A stretch of 64,000 nt of DNA. It comes from Nocardia sp. alder85J (lineage in GTDB: Bacteria > Actinomycetota > Actinomycetes > Mycobacteriales > Mycobacteriaceae). The notes beneath the pieces were generated by a model that did no database searches, was not told where the DNA came from, and was given only the letters and a program-made list of their open reading frames with translations. The position numbers were made by a program, and so were the translations under genes. Location: positions 62,001 through 126,000 of the forward strand of contig NZ_JAIUCZ020000011.1 of NCBI RefSeq assembly GCF_020176955.2, read 5' to 3'. Shown piece after piece: positions 1-8,358 of the stretch (position 1 is the stretch's first letter; every line of letters begins with the position of its first letter).

Positions 1-49
1 GAGCATGCTGGAGCGGCTGGTCGGCAAGCTGGAGGCTCGCGAGGATTAG
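1..49 (+). CDS. C-terminal tail of an upstream protein (partial)
   Basis: Reading from base 2, the plus strand encodes the last 15 residues of a protein, ending in LEARED and a TAG stop at 47-49. The rest lies outside the window, so the family cannot be named. Its stop codon overlaps the TAA stop of the convergent QueA-like gene by a few bases. No terminator fits between the two genes, so their transcripts must overlap. Confidence 0.5.
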   Translation, partial: SMLERLVGKLEARED

Positions 50-1104
50 TGGCGGCCCGGGGCGAACTGTGCGCGCTGTTCCGGTGCGAACAACAGGGCG
101 GAGTCGCCGAATTCGTGCCACAGGTAGCCGGTGGCCAGAGCGCTGCGGTAGGCGTCGCGAACCTGTTCCGGTCCGGCCACCGCATCCAGCAGGTTCAGGT
201 GGGAGGCGCCCGGTTCGTGCCAGCCGGTGATCAGGCCGTTCACCGTGCGGGCCGGTCGGCCGGGGCCGAGCACCAGATCGGTCCAGCCGGCCGCCGGGTG
301 CACCGCGCCGGCCGGATCGGCTGCCGATTCCAGGGCGCGGGTGACCGTGGTGCCGACGGCGATCACCCGCCGGTGTGCGGTGTGCGTCGCGTTCACCGCC
401 CGCGCGGTCGCGGCCGGGACCGCATAGCGCTCGGGGCTCGGTGGTTCGCCGATCTCGGGGGAGGACACGCCGGTGTGCAGGGTGATCGGCGCCACGGCGA
501 TGCCCGCGACGATCAGTTCGGTGATCAGTCTGTCGGTGAACGGCCTGCCGGCGCTGGGCATTTCGGCGCTGCCCGGGATGCGTCCGAAGACCGTGCGATA
601 GAAGTGCGGCGACCAGCGTTCGGGGACGTAGGCATAGGTGATGGGCCGCCCGTGCCGCGCCAGCAGTGCGGGCACGTCCGTGTCGACGTCGGCCACCCAC
701 AGGCGTTGCGCGGAGGGCAGCCAGGGGCGGCGCAGGGTCAGTTCCGCGTCCGGAAGTCGCACGCGCGCATCGGGTTCCGGGGTCGCATCCAGCAGTGGTA
801 CGCCCGCTGGGTCACGCACCTCCACCACCTGGGACCCGTCGGCCAGCCGGGCCGAGAAGTGCACCACCACCGGCAGCCCGCGATAGTGGCCGTCGACGGC
901 GGCGTTCGTCGTCGCGGAATTGTTCACCACCAGCAGATCACCCGGTCGCAGGAACCGCGGCAGCTCACGGAATCGGGTGTGGGTGCTGATTCCGTTGTCC
1001 GACACCAGCATCCGCACCTCGTCGCGGGCGAGGCCGCGGGCCTCCGGGGGTGCGGTGGCCGCGAGGTCGGCGGGGACGGTGAATTCGTGTTGTGCCACGG
1101 TCAT
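46..1104 (-). CDS. queA: QueA-like S-adenosylmethionine:tRNA ribosyltransferase-isomerase
   Basis: The 352-residue product has the hallmarks of the QueA family, which transfers and isomerises the ribosyl moiety of SAM onto 7-aminomethyl-7-deazaguanine in tRNA. Visible signatures are RPGDLLVVNNS near residues 52-62, ITLHTGVSSPEIGEPPSPERY in the middle, GTTVTRALES, and GLITGWHEPGASHLNLLDAV near the C-terminus. The length matches the family (about 340-360). The ATG at 1104 has an AAAGGA Shine-Dalgarno about 8 nt upstream. No other queuosine gene is in this window, so whether it makes queuosine here or is a paralogue with another substrate is open. It is convergent with the truncated gene at the window edge. 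Confidence 0.8.
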   Translation of the reverse strand: MTVAQHEFTVPADLAATAPPEARGLARDEVRMLVSDNGISTHTRFRELPRFLRPGDLLVVNNSATTNAAVDGHYRGLPVVVHFSARLADGSQVVEVRDPAGVPLLDATPEPDARVRLPDAELTLRRPWLPSAQRLWVADVDTDVPALLARHGRPITYAYVPERWSPHFYRTVFGRIPGSAEMPSAGRPFTDRLITELIVAGIAVAPITLHTGVSSPEIGEPPSPERYAVPAATARAVNATHTAHRRVIAVGTTVTRALESAADPAGAVHPAAGWTDLVLGPGRPARTVNGLITGWHEPGASHLNLLDAVAGPEQVRDAYRSALATGYLWHEFGDSALLFAPEQRAQFAPGRH

Positions 1105-1189
1105 CGGGGCACGTCCTTTCGTCCGGCCGGGATGCTCCCGGCCGTGGTCGGTGGTTCTCGCCCGGTGTGCGGGCCGGGCGTGACGCGAG

Positions 1190-1879
1190 TCAGCGCGCCG
1201 GCAGCAGGTCGGCGGCGAGGTATCGCCCGCTGGGCGGGCGGTGGTCGAGCAGATGCAGGAACGCGGGGACGACCGTCTCCGGTTCCGGCCGGTCGGAGAT
1301 ATCCTCGCCGGGAAATGCGGCCTGGTGCATGGCGGTCCGCATGTCGCCGGGATCGAGGGCGTAGACGCGCAGGCCGGGATTCTCGGCGGCGTAGACGGCG
1401 GTGAGCTGGTCCAGCGCCGCCTTCGAGGAGCCGTAGCCGCCCCAGCCCTCGTAGGCGTTGACCGCCGCGTCGGAGCTGATGTTCACCGCGATCCCGTTCG
1501 CGGCGAGCAACATCGGCCGGGTCAGTTGCAGGATCGACAGGGGTGCGACCACATTCGTGGTCAGCACGCCGAGCAGTTCGTCCGGCGGGTAGTCGGCCAG
1601 CGCGGGCATCGGGCTCGGGCCGAGCGCACTCGCATTGTTCACCACCAGGTCGAGCCGATCGAGTTCGCCGATCACCCGGGCCAGCGCGGCGCGGTGGCCC
1701 GGGTCGGCCACGTCCCCGGCCACCGCGACGGCGCCGGTAGCATCTCGCACCCGGGTCAGTGGCTCGAGCTGCCGGGCGGTGAGGATCAGATCCCAGCCGC
1801 GTTCGGCCAGCGCGAACGCCAGGGCCCGGCCGAATCCGGCGGATGCGCCGGTGAGGAGGGCTGTTGTCGTATCGTTCAT
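1190..1879 (-). CDS. Short-chain dehydrogenase/reductase (SDR)
   Basis: This is a classical SDR of 229 residues: an NAD(P)-binding TGASAGFG motif at residues 10-17, the NNAS motif at 81-84, catalytic Ser at 135/136 and the YxxxK pair Tyr149/Lys153. It should oxidise or reduce a small carbonyl or alcohol substrate in the cytosol; the substrate cannot be read from sequence. I place the start at ATG 1879 rather than the in-frame ATG at 1900, because the upstream one lies inside the promoter. It is divergent from the VOC gene at 2000 and is probably controlled by a MerR-type element (separate entry). Confidence 0.85.
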   Translation of the reverse strand: MNDTTTALLTGASAGFGRALAFALAERGWDLILTARQLEPLTRVRDATGAVAVAGDVADPGHRAALARVIGELDRLDLVVNNASALGPSPMPALADYPPDELLGVLTTNVVAPLSILQLTRPMLLAANGIAVNISSDAAVNAYEGWGGYGSSKAALDQLTAVYAAENPGLRVYALDPGDMRTAMHQAAFPGEDISDRPEPETVVPAFLHLLDHRPPSGRYLAADLLPAR

Positions 1880-1885
1880 GTCACC

Positions 1886-1916
1886 ATCGTCGAACCTCAA
1901 TGATGGTTCAGGTCAA
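1886..1916 (-). promoter_or_regulatory. MerR-type promoter of the SDR gene
   Basis: On the minus strand a -35 TTGACC (1911-1916) is followed by an over-long 19-bp spacer and a -10-like GACGAT (1886-1891). The spacer holds an inverted repeat GAACC-N8-GGTTC (1892-1896/1905-1909). A dyad inside a 19-20 bp spacer is the known design of MerR-family activated promoters. The predicted transcription start falls on or beside the ATG at 1879. No MerR gene is in the window. Confidence 0.5.
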
Positions 1917-1999
1917 GGGTCCGCCGTTCGCCCACCGGTGAATTTCCGCGCTCACCGTCGTCCGAAGAGGCGAACCACAACCACTGCCGAGGAGGCACC

Positions 2000-2794
2000 A
2001 TGACCTACACCTTCCGCTCCGGAGACCCGTGCTGGGTGGAGCTGTTCACCTCCGACCCCGATCGCTCCATCGCTTTCTACGGCGAACTGCTCGGCTGGAC
2101 CGCCGAGCGCGTCGAGGAATTCGGTGGCTACATCAACTTCGCCCACGACGGCGTCCTCGTCGCCGGTGGCATGCACAACGACGGCAGCACCGGTGGCCCC
2201 GACCAGTGGACCGTGTACCTGGCCAGTGACGACGCGCAGGCCACCGCCGACGCCGCGGTCGCGCACGGCGGGCAGGTGGTGGTCCCGGCGATGCCGGTCG
2301 GCGATCTCGGCCACATGGCGGTGCTGGCCGACGCGGCCGGCTCCGGCGTGGGCATCTGGCAGCCCGGTACGCACCGCGGCATCGGCGCGCTGGGCGTGGT
2401 CGGCGACGGCGTGTGGAGCAACCACGTCGGCAACCCGTCCTGGTTCGAGTTGCACACCCGGGAATACGGCGCCGAACTGGACTTCTATCGCACCGTCTTC
2501 GGCTGGCAGGATCCGTTCACCGTCGCCGACACCCCCGAATTCCGGTACACCACCATCCATTCCGCGACCCCGATGCTCGGCGGCGTGCTGGACTCCGCGG
2601 CCTTCCTGCCCGCCGGATCGCCCGGTGGCTGGCGCGTCTACTTCGGCGTCGAGGATGTCGACGCCGCCGTGAAAACCGTAGTGGCGCTGGGTGGTTCGGT
2701 GGAACGAGAGCCCGAGAACACACCGTACGGCCGCCTCGCCGCCGTTGTCGATCCGGGCGGGGTGTCGTTCAGCCTGGGCGGCAACAAGGGCTGA
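2000..2794 (+). CDS. Two-domain VOC (glyoxalase/bleomycin-resistance-like) protein
   Basis: The 264-residue product has two VOC modules, roughly residues 8-125 and 140-260. Each starts with the CWVELFT/SWFELHT type strand and contains DPDRSIAFY or GAELDFYRTVFGW. VOC proteins are small metal-binding enzymes or ligand binders. Tandem-domain architecture and length resemble the secreted mycobacterial antigen CFP32 (Rv0577, 261 aa), but no signal peptide is visible. A strong GAGGAGG Shine-Dalgarno lies 4 nt before ATG 2000. It is divergent from the SDR gene, so the two may share the 120-bp control region. The true substrate is unknown. Confidence 0.8.
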   Translation: MTYTFRSGDPCWVELFTSDPDRSIAFYGELLGWTAERVEEFGGYINFAHDGVLVAGGMHNDGSTGGPDQWTVYLASDDAQATADAAVAHGGQVVVPAMPVGDLGHMAVLADAAGSGVGIWQPGTHRGIGALGVVGDGVWSNHVGNPSWFELHTREYGAELDFYRTVFGWQDPFTVADTPEFRYTTIHSATPMLGGVLDSAAFLPAGSPGGWRVYFGVEDVDAAVKTVVALGGSVEREPENTPYGRLAAVVDPGGVSFSLGGNKG

Positions 2795-2811
2795 GCCGGG
2801 ACTGTTCCGGC
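2795..2811. terminator. Weak hairpin between convergent VOC and glpD genes
   Basis: GCCGG and CCGGC arms enclose a short loop right after the VOC stop codon. There is no T-tract. It may help end transcription from either side, but is weak. Confidence 0.25.
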
Positions 2812-2902
2812 AACCGGCGGAAGGCGTCGAGCCCGCTGTCCATGCTCGCGGCGAAGGGTCGGCCGCGGCGTCCGGCGGCAGGATTCGCGATCGGCCGGTT
2901 CG

Positions 2903-4456
2903 TCAGTCCTGGCGCAGCGCCGCTTCGGCGGCCGGGAGCGCGGCGTCGCGGTCGGCCGGGACCAGGCCGATGCGGGTGCGGCGGTCCAGCAGGTCGGCGG
3001 TGTCGAGGGCTCCCTCGCGGGCGACCGCGTAGGCGAATTCGGCACGCAGCACGTCGATTCCGGGGGCCACCGGCTCGGCGAGCGCCGGATCGCGCTGGGC
3101 GGGAGCGAGCACCGCGCGCGCCTCGCTGCCGTAGCGTTCCACCAGCAGTGGCGGCGCGGGAATCCGGTCGCGGGCGGTGCCGGTGATCGCGCCCACCAAC
3201 GGAATTCGCATGGTGCGGCACGGACCGGCGGGCAGACCCGCCTCGGCGACCGCGGCGTCGACGGCGTCCTGGGCCATCTGCCGGTAGGTGGTCAGTTTGC
3301 CGCCCACGACGGTGATCGGCCCGCCGGGGGAGTGCAGCACCGCATGCTCGCGGGAGATGTCGGCGGTGCTGTCGCTCGCGGTGCGCAGCAGCGGCCGCAG
3401 CCCGGCGAAGCTGCCACGAATATCGCTGCGGTGCAGCGGTTCTCGCAACACGGTGTTGACCGTGTCCAGCAGGAAGTCGATCTCGGCGTCGGTCGGCCGC
3501 GGCTCGTCGGGCACCGGGCCCGGGGCGTCCTCGTCGGTCAGGCCCAGATACACCCGGCCGTGCGGTGCGGGCAGCGCGAACACGAATCGGCTGGTACTGC
3601 CCGGAATCGGCACGGTCAGCGCGGCGGTGAGCCCGCCGAAGGCCGCGGCGTCGAACACCAGGTGGGTGCCGCGGCTGGGCCGCAGTTCGATGGCGGGATC
3701 GAGCCGGTCGGCCCACACGCCGGTGGCGTTGATCACCGCACGGGCTCGGACGGTGAGGGTTTCGCCGGACCGGGTGTCGTGCAGGACGGCCGAATCGCCG
3801 CTGATCTCGAGCGCCTCGACGCGGGTGAGGACGGAAGCGCCGTGCGCGGCGGCGGTGCGCGCGATGGTCACCACCAAGCGGGCATCGTCGACCAGCTGGC
3901 CGTCCCAGGACAGCAATCCGCCCCGCAGCCCACCGCGGCGCAGCGTGGGCACCAGCCGCAGCGCCTCCGCCGTCGGCACTCGCCGGGACCGGGGCAGTAT
4001 CGCGGTCGAGGTTCCGGCGCTGCGCCGCAACACGTCTCCGGCCAGGAATCCGGCGCGCACCAGCGCGCGCTGCGGTGCGCCGATCCGCGGCAGCAGCGGC
4101 ACCACCTGCGGCAGGGCGCGGACCAGATGCGGTGCCGTGGTGGTCATCAGCACGTGCCGCTCCCGCGCGCTCTCGTGGGCGATGCCCACCCCGCCGCTCG
4201 CCAGGTAGCGCAGGCCGCCGTGGACGAGTTTCGAACTCCACCGGCTGGTTCCGAAGGCCAGGTCGTGCCGCTCGACCAGGACCGTCCGCAGCCCGCGTGC
4301 GGCCGCGTCCAGGGCCACCCCGGCGCCCGTCACACCCCCGCCGACCACCAGCACATCGACGGCGCCGTCGTCGCCCAGCGCCAGCAGTTCGCGCTGCCGC
4401 CGGTCGGCGTTGAGGGCCGAATTGCCCGGCCCGCCCGGCTCGTTCGTGGTCCGCAT
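2903..4456 (-). CDS. glpD: FAD-dependent glycerol-3-phosphate dehydrogenase
   Basis: This 517-residue enzyme oxidises sn-glycerol 3-phosphate to dihydroxyacetone phosphate and passes electrons to the respiratory chain at the inner membrane face. The N-terminal FAD-binding motif VVGGGVTGAG lies near residue 36, followed by the family signature TSRWSSKLVHGGLRYL near residues 70-85 and a C-terminal GlpD-type helical domain. Length is normal. ATG 4456 has an AGGAG site 5 nt upstream. It lies 64 nt downstream of the TetR gene on the same strand, so TetR-glpD is probably one transcript. Gene order with the divergent flavoprotein and lipid kinase matches Rv2249c (glpD1)-Rv2250c-Rv2251-Rv2252. Confidence 0.9.
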   Translation of the reverse strand: MRTTNEPGGPGNSALNADRRQRELLALGDDGAVDVLVVGGGVTGAGVALDAAARGLRTVLVERHDLAFGTSRWSSKLVHGGLRYLASGGVGIAHESARERHVLMTTTAPHLVRALPQVVPLLPRIGAPQRALVRAGFLAGDVLRRSAGTSTAILPRSRRVPTAEALRLVPTLRRGGLRGGLLSWDGQLVDDARLVVTIARTAAAHGASVLTRVEALEISGDSAVLHDTRSGETLTVRARAVINATGVWADRLDPAIELRPSRGTHLVFDAAAFGGLTAALTVPIPGSTSRFVFALPAPHGRVYLGLTDEDAPGPVPDEPRPTDAEIDFLLDTVNTVLREPLHRSDIRGSFAGLRPLLRTASDSTADISREHAVLHSPGGPITVVGGKLTTYRQMAQDAVDAAVAEAGLPAGPCRTMRIPLVGAITGTARDRIPAPPLLVERYGSEARAVLAPAQRDPALAEPVAPGIDVLRAEFAYAVAREGALDTADLLDRRTRIGLVPADRDAALPAAEAALRQD

Positions 4457-4520
4457 GTGAGCTCCTGTCGTCCGATCGCGCGCTCCGCGCGGTGATTCGA
4501 TGCCGCGGCACGCGCGGCGG

Positions 4521-5555
4521 TCAGGCCAGGCGCTCGGCGCCGTCGGGGATCAGATAGCCGTCGATGGCGCGGGCCAGCTCGGCGTCCAGATGCTGCTCGT
4601 CGAGGATGTCACGGACCATCCCCGCGGACTGCACCGCCGACTGCGCGATCAGCAGCAGCATGGTCGCCAGTTGCTCGGGATCGCCGTCGCGGATCGAGCC
4701 GTCCCGCTGCCCCTCCCGGATGACGGCCGCGAACAACAGGATCAGCTCGCGCTGGTTGCGGCCCAGGCGGCCGAACACGTACGTGAGCATGAGATCGGTA
4801 TCGGTCCGGAAGATCTTGGTGAACAACGCGTTGGTGCGAATCCGGTCGGCGCCGATCACGATCCCGTCGAGCAGCCGGGCCCGCGCGCTGCCGCCCGGCG
4901 GGATGGCGTGCCCCACGACATCGCGCAGCTCCCGGACCAGCAGATCGGCGATGAGCGACCCGGTGTCGGGCCAGCGCCGGTACACGGTCGGCCGGCTCAC
5001 CCCGGCCCGGCGCGCGACCTCGGTCAGGGTGGTCCGCCGCACCCCGAATTCGGCGACGCAGTCGCGGGCCGCGTCGAGGATGGCGACATCGATGCCGGAC
5101 GGGTCCGCGGGTGCACCGGAGGTCGCTGGCGCGGAGTCTGATTCGGCAACAGGGCGAAAGCCGCCGTTCGAGTGCGGGTGCCCTGCGCCATCCGGAGGCT
5201 CGCCGTCATCGGGGCTCCGGCGGCCCGGAGTGTCCCGGCCGGGCGAGGCGGCCGTGCTGCGGTTCGCCGGCTCGCCGGCCGGGGGGAGAGTGCTGGGGTC
5301 GGTGGTGCCGACGGTCGCGAAAGCCACACCCGGGTCGGCCGCTCGTCCTGTTGCGGGATCGGCGGTGCGGACGGCCTCGTCTTCGCCGATGCGTTCGTGA
5401 GTGCGGAGGTCCTCGGCCGGGCGCGGGCGGTGGTGTGCGCCGAAAGCTTCCGCGGCCGCCGTGGTGCGGGCGGGTGACGCGGTGGTGACGTCCCGGTGAT
5501 CCGGTCGGGCCCGGTGCGGGCTGCCGTCGGGGTGGGGGGAGTCGGTCGAGGGCAT
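4521..5555 (-). CDS. TetR-family regulator with a long disordered N-terminal head
   Basis: Residues ~155-344 form a normal-size TetR repressor, with helix-turn-helix at about 175-198 (EVARRAGVSRPTVYRRW). Residues 1-154 are low-complexity, rich in Pro, Asp, Ala and Arg, with no domain I recognise. The frame is open throughout and ATG 5555 has a GGAG site 5 nt upstream. I saw no good internal start just before the DNA-binding domain, so the head appears real. The M. tuberculosis homologue at the same place (Rv2250c) is only about 190 residues. The gene faces the AGPS-like flavoprotein across a 112-bp region with two candidate operators, so it probably represses both directions, in response to a lipid-related ligand (inference). 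Confidence 0.8.
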   Translation of the reverse strand: MPSTDSPHPDGSPHRARPDHRDVTTASPARTTAAAEAFGAHHRPRPAEDLRTHERIGEDEAVRTADPATGRAADPGVAFATVGTTDPSTLPPAGEPANRSTAASPGRDTPGRRSPDDGEPPDGAGHPHSNGGFRPVAESDSAPATSGAPADPSGIDVAILDAARDCVAEFGVRRTTLTEVARRAGVSRPTVYRRWPDTGSLIADLLVRELRDVVGHAIPPGGSARARLLDGIVIGADRIRTNALFTKIFRTDTDLMLTYVFGRLGRNQRELILLFAAVIREGQRDGSIRDGDPEQLATMLLLIAQSAVQSAGMVRDILDEQHLDAELARAIDGYLIPDGAERLA

Positions 5556-5620
5556 CTGGTCTCCGCGATCTGGTGGTCCGCGTGGTCTCCGGGTGGCGCG
5601 GTCCGGGGTGCGTGTCGGAC

Positions 5621-5639
5621 TGGTACGGCTTCGTTACCA
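5621..5639. promoter_or_regulatory. Candidate TetR operator 1
   Basis: An inverted repeat TGGTA-N9-TACCA lies in the 112-bp divergent region between the TetR and AGPS-like genes. Its 19-bp size fits a TetR dimer site. Confidence 0.35.
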
Positions 5640-5641
5640 AT

Positions 5642-5664
5642 TTACATTCTATGTCATACTGTAA
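5642..5664. promoter_or_regulatory. Candidate TetR operator 2 overlapping the flavoprotein promoter
   Basis: A 23-bp dyad TTACA-N13-TGTAA has further symmetric T positions inside the arms. It overlaps a -10-like TACTGT (5657-5662), which ends 5 nt before ATG 5668. The AT-rich dyad stands out against the GC-rich flanks. Occupancy would directly block transcription of the flavoprotein gene. Confidence 0.5.
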
Positions 5665-5667
5665 CGC

Positions 5668-7320
5668 ATGACGAGGCGGATGGAACCCGGCGGGCAGGCC
5701 GGCGCGGCAGATTCCGGGGAGTGGGCCCGCGTGGGGCCGGAGATGGTCTGGGACGCGTGGGGCGTCGCGGCCGGGCATGCGCCGTTGCCGGAGCGGATCC
5801 GGTCGCTGCTGGCGCAGGTGTTCGGGGTCTCCGGGGAGCCGGTGGCCCGGCCCGCCGAGGACGACGTGCCGGTGCGGCCCTCCGCGCTCGGCGAGCGGGA
5901 TCGGGCGGGGCTGGCCGCGGTGGTCGGCGCGGACGCGGTCGACACCGGTGATCGGGTCCGGCTGCGGCATGCCGGGGGTAAGAGCACGCTCGATCTGCTG
6001 CGGCGGCGTGCCGACGGTCCGCAGGACGCGCCCGATGCCGTGCTGTATCCGGCCGATCACGAGCAGGTGCTGGCGGTGCTGGCGTACTGCGCGGAGCGGG
6101 AGATCGCGGTCGTGCCGTTCGGCGGCGGCACCAGTGTGGTGGGCGGGCTCGATCCGCTGCGCGGCCGGTTCGGATCCGTTGTCGCCGTGGATCTCCGGCG
6201 GCTGGACACGCTCACCGAGGTCGATCCGGTCAGTGGCGTCGCCACTCTCGGTGCCGGGCTCACCGGTCCGCGGGCCGAGGAACTGCTTGCCGCGCACGGG
6301 TTGTCGCTCGGACACTTCCCGCAGAGTTTCGAATTCGCCAGCATCGGCGGGTTCGCGGCCACCCGGTCCTCGGGGCAGGCGTCGGCAGGATACGGCCGCT
6401 TCGACGACATGATCCAGCGGCTGGTCGTCGCGACGCCCACGGGCACACTGGATCTCGGCCGGGCGCCGGCGTCGGCCGCGGGGCCGGATCTGCGCGAGTT
6501 GTTCGCGGGGTCCGAGGGCGCCTTCGGGATCGTCACGGCGGTCACGCTGCGGGTGCATCCGATTCCGGAAACCGTTGTGTACCAAGCCTGGTCGTTCCCG
6601 GATTTCGCCGCGGGCGCGGCCGCGCTGCGACGGGTGGTGCAGACCGGCTCGGCGCCGACGGTGCTGCGGCTGTCCGACGAGGCCGAGACCGGGCTGAATC
6701 TGGCGCGAGCCGGCGATATCGGCGGCACGCCGGTCGGTGGCTGCCTGGCCGTGACCACGTTCGAGGGCACCGCCGATCATGTGGCGGCCCGCAGCGCCGA
6801 GGCGTATCCGCTGCTGGCGGCGGCCGGCGGCACGGTGCTGGGTGAGCAGCCCGCGCGGGACTGGAAGCGCGGCCGCTTCGCCGCACCCTATCTGCGCGAT
6901 GCTCTGCTGGATGTCGGAATCCTCTGCGAGACACTGGAAACCGCGACCAGCTGGTCGAATCTGGAGACGTTGAAGGCGGCGGTGACCACGGCGCTGACCG
7001 AGGAGCTGTCGGCGCAGGGCACTCCGCCGCTGATCATGTGCCACCTCTCGCACACCTATGCCACCGGGGCCTCGCTGTACTTCACGGTGGTCGCCAAGCA
7101 GGCCGCGGACCCGATCGCGGGCTGGCGGCGGGCCAAACGCGCCGCCGGGGACGCGATCGTCGCGACCGGGGGCACCATCACCCATCACCACGCCGTGGGC
7201 GCCGATCATCGCCCGTGGCTGACGGCCGAGATCGGCGAGCCGGGGGTACGGGTGCTGCGGGCGGTGAAGCAGGCTCTCGACCCGGTGGGAATCCTCAATC
7301 CCGGAAAACTGGTCCCGTGA
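5668..7320 (+). CDS. AGPS-like FAD-binding oxidase (alkyl-DHAP-synthase family)
   Basis: The 550-residue protein has the PCMH-type FAD domain of the vanillyl-alcohol-oxidase superfamily (PFGGGTSVVGG at residues 150-160). It also carries the AGPS-type signature HFPQSFEFASIGGFAATRSS near residues 213-232, an EGAFGIVT motif, and a C-terminal HHHAVG segment. In eukaryotes this family builds the ether bond of alkyl-glycerone phosphate; actinobacterial members have mostly unproven roles. The homologue at this locus in M. tuberculosis is Rv2251. A glycerol-3-phosphate dehydrogenase and a diacylglycerol-kinase-like gene on either side suggest a role in glycerolipid metabolism. No Shine-Dalgarno is visible, so the mRNA may be leaderless. 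Expression is probably controlled by the divergent TetR. Confidence 0.8.
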   Translation: MTRRMEPGGQAGAADSGEWARVGPEMVWDAWGVAAGHAPLPERIRSLLAQVFGVSGEPVARPAEDDVPVRPSALGERDRAGLAAVVGADAVDTGDRVRLRHAGGKSTLDLLRRRADGPQDAPDAVLYPADHEQVLAVLAYCAEREIAVVPFGGGTSVVGGLDPLRGRFGSVVAVDLRRLDTLTEVDPVSGVATLGAGLTGPRAEELLAAHGLSLGHFPQSFEFASIGGFAATRSSGQASAGYGRFDDMIQRLVVATPTGTLDLGRAPASAAGPDLRELFAGSEGAFGIVTAVTLRVHPIPETVVYQAWSFPDFAAGAAALRRVVQTGSAPTVLRLSDEAETGLNLARAGDIGGTPVGGCLAVTTFEGTADHVAARSAEAYPLLAAAGGTVLGEQPARDWKRGRFAAPYLRDALLDVGILCETLETATSWSNLETLKAAVTTALTEELSAQGTPPLIMCHLSHTYATGASLYFTVVAKQAADPIAGWRRAKRAAGDAIVATGGTITHHHAVGADHRPWLTAEIGEPGVRVLRAVKQALDPVGILNPGKLVP

Positions 7321-7350
7321 GTGCGCTACGGTCGGCCGCGGTGAGGTGGT

Positions 7351-8358
7351 GTGGTGCCTGAGATCGGCTCGATCCTGTTGGTGACCAACCCGCTGTCCGG
7401 TCACGGCAAGGGGCTGGCGGCCGCCACGGCCGCGCGCGCCCGCTTCGAGGCCCGGGGCGTGCGGATCAGCGAGCTCTGCGGCCGGACGGCGGACGAGACC
7501 CGGCGCCTGGTCGCGGCCGCGGTCGCCGCGCCGGCGGCCCCGGACGCCGTCGTGTGTGCCGGTGGTGACGGCCTGATCTGCGTGGTGTTGCAGGCCTTGG
7601 CCGGTAGCGAGATTCCGCTGGGACTGTTGCCCGGCGGCACCGGCAACGATCTGGCGCGCGAACTCGGCATCCCGGAACAGGATCCGATCGCCGCCGCCGA
7701 CATCGTCTGCGACGGCGCCGTCCGGACCATCGATCTCGGCGTGGTCGAAACCGCCGACCATCTGCTCGCACCGCCCGAAACCGGCTCGGTGGAAAGGGAT
7801 TTCGGCGATCCGGCACCCACCGTGATCCGCTTCGCGACGGTGGCCGCCACCGGCTTCGACGCGCGGGTCACGCTGCGCGCCAACCGGATGCGCCGGCCGA
7901 AGGGCTCGCTGCGCTACAGCCTGGCCGCCGTCTTCGAGCTGGCAGGCCGGCTCGCGGTGCCGTATCGCATCGAATTGGCCGAAGACGCGGTGCAAGTCGA
8001 GCCGGCGGGCACGCCGGCGGCCGGGCTCGCCCTGGAGGCGGTCATGGTCGCCGTCGGCAACACCCGCAGCTACGGCGGCGGCATGCTGATCTGCCCCGAC
8101 GCCACCGTCGACGACGGCCTGCTCGAGGTGACGGTGGTCGGGGCGATGTCGCGGCGCGAGATGACCCGCCTGCTGCCCGCGCTGGCGGCCGGTCGGCGCA
8201 TCGAGCATCCGGCGATCACCCGCTACCGGTCGCGGTCGGTGCGGATCGCCGCCGCCGCCCCGGTCACCGCGGACGGTGAGCCGATCGGCATGCTGCCCGC
8301 GACCTTCCGGGCCCTGCCCGCGGCCCGGCGGATGCTGGTGCCGGTCCGCACGGCGTGA
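7351..8358 (+). CDS. Diacylglycerol kinase-like lipid kinase
   Basis: This is a DAGK_cat-fold lipid kinase of 335 residues. It has the nucleotide-binding GGDG loop at residues 71-74, the LLPGGTGNDLAREL motif near residue 93 and a C-terminal beta-domain with YGGGMLICPDA. Such enzymes phosphorylate diacylglycerol or related lipids with ATP at the membrane. The syntenic M. tuberculosis Rv2252 is a diacylglycerol kinase linked to phosphatidylinositol-mannoside synthesis. The gene starts 30 nt after the AGPS-like gene and is likely cotranscribed. Tandem GTG codons at 7351 and 7354 are both possible starts; GAGGTG is 5 nt before the second. Confidence 0.85.
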   Translation: MVPEIGSILLVTNPLSGHGKGLAAATAARARFEARGVRISELCGRTADETRRLVAAAVAAPAAPDAVVCAGGDGLICVVLQALAGSEIPLGLLPGGTGNDLARELGIPEQDPIAAADIVCDGAVRTIDLGVVETADHLLAPPETGSVERDFGDPAPTVIRFATVAATGFDARVTLRANRMRRPKGSLRYSLAAVFELAGRLAVPYRIELAEDAVQVEPAGTPAAGLALEAVMVAVGNTRSYGGGMLICPDATVDDGLLEVTVVGAMSRREMTRLLPALAAGRRIEHPAITRYRSRSVRIAAAAPVTADGEPIGMLPATFRALPAARRMLVPVRTA

